From the NCBI GenBank assembly GCA_964485455.1, contig CAZAJU010000044.1, forward strand, positions 1 to 16,172: a DNA stretch of 16,172 nucleotides. Reading direction: 5' to 3'. Of this stretch, positions 1-6,368 are shown piece after piece. A program made the position numbers and the translations under genes. This stretch comes from Tissierella_B sp964485455 (GTDB taxonomy: Bacteria; Bacillota; Clostridia; Tissierellales; Tissierellaceae). Under the pieces are notes generated by a model, which had not been told where the DNA came from, did no database searches, and was given only the letters and a program-made list of their open reading frames with translations. Each line of letters opens with the position of its first letter. The stretch's first letter is position 1.

Positions 1-318
1 TCAGTATCATTTATTAAAACCTTTTCTCCTAAAATCAGTGACAATGTAAATAAATGGATAATTGGTTTTATAATATTATCAACACTTGTATTTATAACTA
101 TAGGTCAACCAGCTAAGATATTAGTAATAGTAGGGTCACTCAATGGATTAATCTTACCTATTACATTAAGTGTTATGCTATTAGCTTCACAGAATAAAGA
201 AATTATCGGGGATTATAAACATCCAAAGTGGTTATTTTATCTAGGAATTATTGTAGTAATAATAACAGCTTTCCTAGGAGTAAGGTCCTTAACCGGAATT
301 AAAGCCCTTTGGAGTTAG
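1..318 (+). CDS. NRAMP-family divalent metal transporter, C-terminal part
   Basis: The reading frame is open from base 1 and ends at a TAG at 316-318, giving the last 105 residues of a membrane protein whose start lies outside the window. Two hydrophobic segments are visible, one rich in I/L/V around residues 20-60 containing GQPAKILVIVGSLNGLILP, and one near the C-terminus (FYLGIIVVIITAFLGV). The GxPxxILVxxGxxNGLILP pattern is typical of the last helices of NRAMP/MntH-like transporters, which move Mn2+, Fe2+ or related ions into the cell by proton coupling. NRAMP-like genes commonly sit beside 5-oxoprolinase genes in Firmicutes (ycsG beside kipI/kipA in Bacillus subtilis), and pxpB starts 12 bases downstream here, so an operon is likely. 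The substrate cannot be read from this fragment because the metal-binding helices are not in the window. Confidence 0.8.
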   Translation, partial: SVSFIKTFSPKISDNVNKWIIGFIILSTLVFITIGQPAKILVIVGSLNGLILPITLSVMLLASQNKEIIGDYKHPKWLFYLGIIVVIITAFLGVRSLTGIKALWS

Positions 319-330
319 GAAGGTGATTAA

Positions 331-1077
331 ATGTACCATAGTGCAAAATATTTGCCAGCAGGAGATTCCTCTATTTTTATGGAATTTGGCAATAGTATAA
401 GTCCAGAAATAAATGCAAAGATTAGAAATGTTATAAAAGGAATTGAAAGCTCTTCTATAAATGGAATCAAAGAACTACTTCCTACTTATAGGTCTATTCA
501 GATTATGTATAATCCTTTAGAGATAGGCTATGATGAATTGATTGCTTCACTAAGGGAGCTTGAAAGCTCCCTTCCTGAAGGAGATGACGGAGACTTTAGA
601 ATAGTTGAAATTCCAACCCTATATGGTGGAGAATATGGACCGGATTTGGAGTTTGTAGCAGACCATAATAATATTTCAGTTGAAGAGGTTATAAGAATTC
701 ATACCTCCACTGACTATCTACTATATATGTTGGGCTTTACACCTGGTTTCAGTTATTTGGGTGGAATGAGCGAAAAAATAGCAACGCCTAGGTTAAAGAC
801 TCCTAGAACCGTTATTCCAGCTGGTTCTGCAGGTATTGCAGGATCTCAAACCGGCATATATCCCATAGATAGCCCCGGAGGATGGCAACTCATAGGTAGG
901 ACACCTGTTAAGATGTACGATCCTACTGCTGAGCCTCCTATCCTATTAAAGGCTGGAGATTACGTAAGATTTGCAAGTATTACAGAAGAAGAATATTTTA
1001 AGATTTTAAAAGAAGTTGAAAATAAGACCTACAAGGTAAATATTATACTTAAGGGGGAGGTAAGAAAGCATGAATAG
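331..1077 (+). CDS. pxpB: 5-oxoprolinase subunit PxpB (KipI family)
   Basis: This 248-residue protein is a full-length member of the KipI/PxpB family. PxpA, PxpB and PxpC together hydrolyse 5-oxo-L-proline to L-glutamate with ATP in the cytoplasm, disposing of a product that forms spontaneously from glutamine and glutamate. The family signature is clear at about residues 135-200: LGFTPGFSYLGGM, then ATPRLKTPRTVIPAGSAGIAG, then QTGIYPIDSPGGWQLIGRTP. The start is supported by the purine-rich AGGAAGGTGA just upstream. The gene overlaps pxpC by 8 bases (the TAG stop lies inside the next gene's first codons), which suggests translational coupling. In B. subtilis the homologue KipI was first described as an inhibitor of the sporulation kinase KinA, so older annotations call it a kinase inhibitor. 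The metabolic role is the better call here because pxpC is adjacent. pxpA is not in the window; upstream of the metal transporter is the likely place. Confidence 0.95.
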   Translation: MYHSAKYLPAGDSSIFMEFGNSISPEINAKIRNVIKGIESSSINGIKELLPTYRSIQIMYNPLEIGYDELIASLRELESSLPEGDDGDFRIVEIPTLYGGEYGPDLEFVADHNNISVEEVIRIHTSTDYLLYMLGFTPGFSYLGGMSEKIATPRLKTPRTVIPAGSAGIAGSQTGIYPIDSPGGWQLIGRTPVKMYDPTAEPPILLKAGDYVRFASITEEEYFKILKEVENKTYKVNIILKGEVRKHE

Positions 1078-2253
1078 AATAAGATTTATAAAATCAGGCC
1101 TTTTTACCACCGTTCAAGATAAGGGCAGATGGGGTTATCAACAGTTTGGAATGCCTGTTGCAGGGGCAATGGATAACTTTTCCTTAAGGGTTGCAAATCT
1201 ATTAATTGGCAATGATGAAAATGAAGGGGTCTTAGAAACTACATTTATGGGACCTGAAATAGAATTTGACTGTGAAGAGATAATTGCAATTACGGGAGCT
1301 GATATGAAGCCAAAGATAAACGGAGAACCTNNNNNNNNNNNNNNNNNNNNNNNNNNNNNNNNNNNNNNNNNNNNNNNNNNNNNNNNNNNNNNNNNNNNNN
1401 NNNNNNNNNNNNNNNNNNNNNNNNNNNNNNAGAGATAATTGCAATTACGGGAGCTGATATGAAGCCAAAGATAAACGGAGAACCTATCAGTATGTGGACC
1501 TCTATCCCTGTTGAAAAAGGTGATAAACTTAGTTTCTCCAGTGCCGCAAGCGGCTTAAGAGGTTATATAGCCTTTAGCCGTGGTATAAAGGTTCCGGAGG
1601 TTATGGGTAGTAAATCAACCTATATAAGGGGAAAATTAGGCGGACTAGAAGGACGTAAAATCTCCAATGGAGATGAGTTGCCTTTAGGTGAAAAAAAGCT
1701 CTCCCCTACAGGAAGCTATATACCTAATAGGTTAATTCCAACTTATCCAAAGGAATACTCTTTAAGAGTCGTATTAGGTCCTCAAGATGACTATTTTACA
1801 GAGGATGGAATTAAGACATTTCTTAATTCCACCTATACCATAAGCTCTGAGGCTGATAGGATGGGTTATAGACTTGACGGCCCAAAAATTGAACATAAAA
1901 ATACCGCTGATATAATTTCTGACGGAATAGTATTTGGATCAGTTCAAGTACCGGGAGGTGGCTTGCCAATAGTTATGATGTCTGACAGAGGAACAACAGG
2001 TGGCTATACTAAAATAGCTACGGTAGTTACTCCAGACTTAAGCATCCTAGCTCAAATGCCTCCAGGAACCACTCTACACTTCCAAAAGGTGGATGTTTAT
2101 GAATCCCATAAAATCTACAAAGAAGAGGAAGGTAAAATTTTAGAAATAAAAGAATTTATAAAGAATAATCGATTTGAATTCCATAAAAATATGTTGTTTA
2201 GCTTAAATATGTTTGGTAAAGCCTATAGTATTACTGTTCGAGAAATAGAATAA
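1070..2253 (+). CDS. pxpC: 5-oxoprolinase subunit PxpC (KipA / biotin-dependent carboxylase-like), split by an N run
   Basis: The N-terminal part (1070-1330, 87 residues, starting MNRIRFIKSGLFTTVQDKGR) and the C-terminal part (from 1486, 255 residues) belong to one PxpC protein. An N run lies between them, but the 55 bases before it are repeated exactly after it. If that overlap is collapsed the frame is continuous (KPKINGEP followed directly by ISMWTSIPVEKGDKL) and the protein is 342 residues, a normal length for the family. Family marks include the N-terminal GLFTTVQDKGRWGYQQFGMPVAGAMD stretch, split here into GLFTTVQDKGR and GMPVAGAMDNFSLRVAN, plus LGPQDDYF and SEADRMGYRL-DG. In the C-terminal third come GSVQVPGGGLPIVMMSDR and GGYTKIATV. 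It acts with PxpA and PxpB in ATP-dependent cleavage of 5-oxoproline to glutamate. The carboxylase-like name reflects homology to urea amidolyase domains, not a carboxylation function. Confidence 0.93.
1276..1485. repeat. 55-bp exact direct duplication flanking the first N run (assembly artefact)
   Basis: Bases 1276-1330 and 1431-1485 are identical (both begin AGAGATAATTGCAATTACGG). The copies are the contig-end overlap left unmerged by the assembler rather than a biological repeat, because the protein encoded across a single copy is a normal PxpC. The same 55-bp length occurs at the second N run. Confidence 0.95.
1331..1430. other. Scaffold gap (100 N) inside pxpC, probably spurious
   Basis: Exactly 100 N separate two contig ends that share an identical 55-bp sequence (1276-1330 and 1431-1485). 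Joining them at the overlap restores an uninterrupted pxpC frame, so no sequence is likely missing. Confidence 0.95.
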
Positions 2254-2307
2254 AATTAAAAGTGCCCATATTGAATTATCTTATCAATATGGGCACTTTT
2301 AATTTTA
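2251..2307. terminator. Bidirectional intrinsic terminator between pxpC and the convergent ABC operon
   Basis: A perfect 24-bp inverted repeat has arms 2251-2274 and 2284-2307 and a 9-nt loop. The core is GTGCCCATATTGA with its complement, and the outer part is A-rich on one side and T-rich on the other, so a U-tract follows the stem in both directions. The left arm begins at the pxpC stop codon itself, and the right arm ends 5 bases from the stop of the minus-strand ATPase gene. It therefore probably terminates both converging transcripts. Confidence 0.93.
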
Positions 2308-2312
2308 ACAAA

Positions 2313-2885
2313 CTACATATACATGACTTTTCCTTGGAAGATTTTACATTCTTCCTCATTATGAGTTACTATAATAACGGTCTTCCCCTTTAATTTTTCC
2401 TTAAGATATAGAATAGTCTTTAAGTAAAGTTCCTTATCCAACCCCTTAAAAGGTTCATCCATAATGACAATATCAGCCTGGGATATTATTGCACGTCCAA
2501 TTGCAAGTCGTCTTTTCATTCCTCCGCTAAATTGGGACACTTTTTTATTTAGACTGTCCCCCAATCCTAGGTCTCTTAGGATCGTTTTCATTTCTTTCTC
2601 ATTATTCTTATTATTTACTACAAGCCTAAGGTTTGTCATGGCATCGAAATCCTCTAATAGTCTGTTCTCTTGAAATACAACACTAATTTTCTTGCCATCA
2701 ATTCCACTTACTTCTCCGGCATCAGGTTCTACTAAACCCATTAGGATATTAATTAATGTTGTCTTTCCAATACCGGACTGACCCATTATAAAATGAAAGG
2801 CATTTTCTTCTATTGTCCAATTGAAGTCTTTCAAAACAAGTTGCCCATGAAATTCTTTAGTTATTCCTTTTAGAATAATGCTCAT
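2313..2885 (-). CDS. ABC transporter ATP-binding protein (TauB/SsuB/ThiZ-like)
   Basis: This 190-residue cytoplasmic ATPase would power the permease encoded just upstream on the same strand. All nucleotide-binding motifs are present: Walker A GQSGIGKTT at residues 35-43, Q-loop glutamine at 72 (VVFQENRLLEDF), signature FSGGMKRRLAIGRAI from 119, Walker B IVIMDEP with E144, D-loop KGLD, and the switch histidine 175 (VTHNEEE). At 190 residues it is shorter than most members of the nitrate/sulfonate/taurine importer ATPases (about 240-260), because little follows the H-loop; the catalytic core is complete. It starts 13 bases after the permease stop, with GAGGATG as ribosome binding site, and is the last gene before the shared terminator. 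The imported substrate cannot be told from the ATPase. Confidence 0.92.
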   Translation of the reverse strand: MSIILKGITKEFHGQLVLKDFNWTIEENAFHFIMGQSGIGKTTLINILMGLVEPDAGEVSGIDGKKISVVFQENRLLEDFDAMTNLRLVVNNKNNEKEMKTILRDLGLGDSLNKKVSQFSGGMKRRLAIGRAIISQADIVIMDEPFKGLDKELYLKTILYLKEKLKGKTVIIVTHNEEECKIFQGKVMYM

Positions 2886-2898
2886 TTAATCATCCTCA

Positions 2899-3648
2899 TT
2901 AAATCCTATTAATTAATGAAATAAAAAACCTTTCAAAAGCAACACTTAAAAGTATTATAAATAATGTCCATGCAAATAATTCAGGCGTATTTAAATATAT
3001 CTTTGCACTATATAAGGCTTCTCCAATGGAATTTTTAGGAAGACCTATTAATTCTGCTGCAATTCCTGCTTTCCAACAAAACCCTAAGGAAACGCTAAAG
3101 GCAGCCGTAAGATATGGTTTTATTGCAGGTATATAAACAAATCTTATCTTTTTAAATTTACTTACCCTAAAGACTTTGGCCATCTCCAATAAATTATTAT
3201 CTATATTATCCAAGCCTTTTAAAGTATTAGTATATACCGTCGGCAATACCATAAAAAAGGATATAAATATTGACAGGTTTGTGGAACTTATCCATACAAG
3301 TGCCAATATGATAATAGATGCCAATGGTGATGACTTCATAAAGGAGATTAATGTGCTGGTTAATGTTCTTAATAATTTAACTTTATAAGAAGGGACCGAT
3401 AAACAAATACCTCCTATACAGGATATTAAAAATCCAAAAATTATCCTGGCAAATGAATTTATAACGATTATATAAAATTTTTTTTGCCCCATCATGTGAA
3501 AAAGAGTTTTTATCACAGTAAATGGAAAAGGCAAAAGCAACTCATTATTCAAATAATGACTAATGAGTTGCCATATGATTAGCCAGAATAGAATTGCACA
3601 TACTCTAACCATTAAGTTGTTCTTATCTCTTATAGTAAAATCCTTCAT
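2899..3648 (-). CDS. ABC transporter permease (TauC/SsuC-like, BPD_transp_1 fold)
   Basis: This 249-residue integral membrane protein has hydrophobic segments near residues 17-36, 57-83, 93-125, 185-205 and 225-245, as expected for a permease of the nitrate/sulfonate/taurine/thiamine-precursor importer class. The cytoplasmic coupling (EAA) loop is recognisable as EMAKVFRVSKFKKIRFVYIP at about residues 155-174. The usual EAA glycine is replaced by arginine (FRVS where LGAS is common). The C-terminal AAELIGLPKNSIGEALY is typical of the SsuC group. The gene begins inside the 3' end of the binding-protein gene (26-base overlap). Start 3648 is preferred over the in-frame ATG at 3612 because AGGGGGAG lies 9 bases before it and nothing comparable precedes the second. 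It would work as a homodimer with the adjacent lipoprotein and ATPase. Confidence 0.9.
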   Translation of the reverse strand: MKDFTIRDKNNLMVRVCAILFWLIIWQLISHYLNNELLLPFPFTVIKTLFHMMGQKKFYIIVINSFARIIFGFLISCIGGICLSVPSYKVKLLRTLTSTLISFMKSSPLASIIILALVWISSTNLSIFISFFMVLPTVYTNTLKGLDNIDNNLLEMAKVFRVSKFKKIRFVYIPAIKPYLTAAFSVSLGFCWKAGIAAELIGLPKNSIGEALYSAKIYLNTPELFAWTLFIILLSVAFERFFISLINRI

Positions 3649-4606
3649 CTGGCATTGCTCCCCCTATTGATTTAGGATCGGCCGCATGTAAAACTTCAAA
3701 ATAATCTTTTACCCTATCTTCCATCTCTAAACCTTCAATAAAGACTATATTACATAAAGGAATAGCTTCTTGGGCTACAGCTTCTGGAATAATATCTAAA
3801 TCACCTACCAATACTGCAGACTCCTCAAGGTTACTATTTACATAGTTTACTGATTCAGAATACTCATCTAAAAATTTATTGAAGGAATCAGGATTATTAT
3901 GCAGGAATTCATTACTTACTACAACTACTCCAGTAACAAGGGAGCTACCCTCCTTAATTTTACCCCACTCCTCATCCATACTAAAAGCTACTCTTATATT
4001 TTCATTTTTAACCTGAGCTGCAGCTATAAAAGGCTGTGGAAGTAAGGCTATGGTATTTTCATTACTGGCAAGCAATGTAGCTACTTCAGTGGATTCTGTC
4101 TTATATTCCACCATAACATCTTTATTGACTTCTATCCCATTTGACTTTAAAACGTAATTAAGTACATGCTCAGGACTAGTTCCTTTCCCCGTACTATAAA
4201 TTGTTTTTCCTTTTAAATCTTCAATAGAATCTAGTGTGTTTCCATTTTCTACAATATATAAAACCCCTAAGGTGTTTATTCCAGCTATAGAAATATCACC
4301 TTCTGTTTTATTATATAATACTGATGCTAAATTAGCAGGGATTGCAGCTATATCAAGATCTCCCTTACTTATTGCAGCAACTATTTCATCAGCAGTTGCT
4401 ACAATAGTAAAGTCATATTTATTAACAGCCTCTCCATTTTTATTATTATCCATAAGTTTTGCTAATCCAATAGATGTAGGCCCCTTTAGAGATGCCACCC
4501 TTATTGGTTCAGCTTGCTCCACTGAGCTATCAATGTTTTTAGGTGCACATCCTATTAATAAAAATACTATAGAACAAATAATTAAAAAATTAATAGTTTT
4601 TTTCAT
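3623..4606 (-). CDS. ABC transporter substrate-binding lipoprotein (NMT1/TauA/SsuA-like)
   Basis: This 327-residue exported lipoprotein is the substrate receptor of the importer. The signal peptide is MKKTINFLIICSIVFLLIGC with lipobox LIGC and the lipidated cysteine at 20. The mature protein starts PIRVASLKGPTSIGLAKL and has the layout of NMT1/THI5-like and sulfonate-binding proteins: a GDLDIAAIPANLASVLY segment, then LDSIEDLKGKTIYSTGKGTSPEHVLNYVL split across residues about 125-155, then ALLPQPF. These are the usual ligand-cleft positions of the TauA/SsuA/MqnA fold. The C-terminus ends IGGAMPDEGFYYKR. The ATG has AGGGAGG four bases upstream. It starts 37 bases after the hydrogenase stop with no terminator between, so it probably shares that transcript. 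The substrate is unknown; sulfonates, thiamine or flavin precursors and other small organics are all handled by relatives. Confidence 0.9.
   Translation of the reverse strand: MKKTINFLIICSIVFLLIGCAPKNIDSSVEQAEPIRVASLKGPTSIGLAKLMDNNKNGEAVNKYDFTIVATADEIVAAISKGDLDIAAIPANLASVLYNKTEGDISIAGINTLGVLYIVENGNTLDSIEDLKGKTIYSTGKGTSPEHVLNYVLKSNGIEVNKDVMVEYKTESTEVATLLASNENTIALLPQPFIAAAQVKNENIRVAFSMDEEWGKIKEGSSLVTGVVVVSNEFLHNNPDSFNKFLDEYSESVNYVNSNLEESAVLVGDLDIIPEAVAQEAIPLCNIVFIEGLEMEDRVKDYFEVLHAADPKSIGGAMPDEGFYYKR
3658..3665 (-). promoter_or_regulatory. Ribosome binding site deciding the permease start
   Basis: AGGGGGAG on the minus strand ends 9 bases before the ATG at 3646-3648 and lies inside the last codons of the binding-protein gene. 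It supports the upstream, overlapping start over the downstream ATG at 3610-3612, so the two genes are probably translationally coupled. Confidence 0.6.
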
Positions 4607-4643
4607 AAAACCTCCCTAGATGATTTTAGTAATGTCTATTCTC

Positions 4644-6368
4644 CTATTCATGTTTTGTATGGAGCAACATATGGGACTTGTGTGATAATGGTTTTTCAAA
4701 ATACTCCTCATATAAGTGTAGTACATCAGAATTTTCATGAGAGAATCTAAGGTCGGCATTGGAGTCAAGATAGTAAAGGTTTTTTCCTCGTTCAAAAGCC
4801 AATTCCTCACCATCGTGGATTGGCTGACCGCCACCACCAACACAACCACCAGGACATGCCATAACTTCAACAAAATCATAATGTACTTCTCCACGTTCTA
4901 TTTTCTGAATGAGTGAACGCGTATTCCCAAGCCCACTAACAACGGCTGTTCTCACAGTTATATCATCAATATTGAAATTAGCTTCTGCAAGTCCTTCCCT
5001 GTCATTAAAGCCTTGACTTCTTACTGCCTTAAAAGCTTCTACAGGTGGATTCTCTCCCTTTATTAGATAATATGCCGACCTAAGTGCAGCCTCCATTACC
5101 CCTCCCGTTGCACCAAAGATTACTCCAGCACCGCTAGCATCTTGCATAGGTCGATCGCTTTCTATATCCCTTAGAGTACTTGGACTAATATGTGCAGAAC
5201 GTATCATTTTAACTAGTTCTCTGGTTGTAATAACTGCATCTATCTCGTTCCCTGCATATTCATTATAGAACAATTCCATCTCCCGTTCACCTTTTTTTGC
5301 TACACAAGGCATTACTGAAACAGTGAAAACTTTCTCAGGAGCAACCCCTATTTTCTCTGCAAAATAGGTCTTCATAACCGAGCCAAACATTTGCTGTGGA
5401 GATTTGGCAGATGATAGTTGTTTTACCAGATGAGGATACTGTGATTTAATAAATCTTAGCCATCCGGGACAACATGAAGTAAACATAGGACGGTCCTTAA
5501 GTTCCCCACCTGTAAACCTCTCTATAAATTCACTACCCTCTTCCATAATTGTTAAATCCGCAGTAAAAGTAGTGTCGAATACGTAGTCTACACCCATTCT
5601 TTTCAAGGAATCCATAATCTTTCCTATGGATGCTTCCTTTGGTTCAAGACCAAGCTCTTCTCCCCATGCAGCACGAACAGCCGGAGCTACTTGTGCAACT
5701 ACAACCATTTCATTATCTGCAATAGCATCCCACACCTTCTCAGTATCATCCCTTTCACTCAAGGCACCTACAGGACAATGAGTTATGCACTGACCGCATA
5801 ATGCACAGTTTGAATCTTCTATATTTTTATGGCCTGAAACATTTATAGTAGTCCTAGAGCCAGTCCCTTCCACATCCCAAATATTTAGACCTTGAACCTT
5901 ATCGCAAACCTGGACACAACGCATACATTTAATGCACTTACTTTGGTCTCTTTGCAATGGAAATTCCTGATTCCACTTAACATGTTCCAGCTCCATTTTG
6001 AAAGGAATCTTTAAAATATTTAAATCATTTGCTAATGTTTGAAGTTTACAGTTCCCACTTCTTGAACAGGTTACACACTGACAGTCATGCTGGGATAAAA
6101 TCAATTCAACCGTTGTACGTCTATGTTTACGTGCCTTAGGGCTATTGGTATGTATAACCATTCCCTCTTCCACCACGTTATTACATGAAGTGATTAGCTT
6201 TTCTTTTCCCTCTAATTCCACAGCACATACTCTACAAGCAGCAATTTCATTGAGACTCTTCAAGTAGCAGAGTTTCGGAATTGATATATCATTCATGGAA
6301 GCAGCTTCCATAATCGTAGTGTTTTCTTTTACGGAAATTGGATTTCCATCTATAATTATATTTACCAT
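4644..6368 (-). CDS. hydA: [FeFe]-hydrogenase, CpI-like M3 architecture
   Basis: This 574-residue cytoplasmic iron hydrogenase has the same length as my recollection of Clostridium pasteurianum CpI. It reversibly reduces protons to H2. Domains in order are: a 2Fe-2S ferredoxin-like domain with C34, C45, C48 and C62; a His-Cys3 4Fe-4S site with H94, C98, C101 and C107; two 4Fe-4S clusters with C145/148/151/155 and C188/191/194/198; and the H-cluster domain. All three H-cluster motifs are intact: TSCCPGW (C299, C300), MPCVAKKGE (C355) and MACPGGCVGGGGQP (C505, C509). The small-subunit-like C-terminus RFSHENSDVLHLYEEYFEKP is complete. C299, in the proton-relay position, is kept, so a catalytic rather than sensory enzyme is expected. 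The start overlaps the upstream flavoprotein gene by 7 bases, implying a stable pair. That flavoprotein is the probable electron partner. No HydEFG maturases are in the window. Confidence 0.97.
   Translation of the reverse strand: MVNIIIDGNPISVKENTTIMEAASMNDISIPKLCYLKSLNEIAACRVCAVELEGKEKLITSCNNVVEEGMVIHTNSPKARKHRRTTVELILSQHDCQCVTCSRSGNCKLQTLANDLNILKIPFKMELEHVKWNQEFPLQRDQSKCIKCMRCVQVCDKVQGLNIWDVEGTGSRTTINVSGHKNIEDSNCALCGQCITHCPVGALSERDDTEKVWDAIADNEMVVVAQVAPAVRAAWGEELGLEPKEASIGKIMDSLKRMGVDYVFDTTFTADLTIMEEGSEFIERFTGGELKDRPMFTSCCPGWLRFIKSQYPHLVKQLSSAKSPQQMFGSVMKTYFAEKIGVAPEKVFTVSVMPCVAKKGEREMELFYNEYAGNEIDAVITTRELVKMIRSAHISPSTLRDIESDRPMQDASGAGVIFGATGGVMEAALRSAYYLIKGENPPVEAFKAVRSQGFNDREGLAEANFNIDDITVRTAVVSGLGNTRSLIQKIERGEVHYDFVEVMACPGGCVGGGGQPIHDGEELAFERGKNLYYLDSNADLRFSHENSDVLHLYEEYFEKPLSHKSHMLLHTKHE

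Noticed and set aside
331..1077. Sporulation kinase inhibitor as primary function (KipI)
   Set aside because: The pxpB-pxpC arrangement beside an NRAMP-like gene points to 5-oxoprolinase; kinase inhibition cannot be inferred from sequence.
1276..1485. Direct repeat with spacer, as in a CRISPR unit or mobile element target duplication
   Set aside because: Only two copies exist, each lies at an N-run edge, and the repeat is coding sequence of pxpC.
4236..4619. 127-residue plus-strand frame
   Set aside because: It is antisense to the lipoprotein gene, which has a signal peptide, lipobox and ribosome binding site; the plus frame has none.
4616..4894. 92-residue minus-strand frame overlapping the hydA 3' end
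   Set aside because: It is an out-of-frame reading of the hydrogenase H-cluster region, with no family features of its own.
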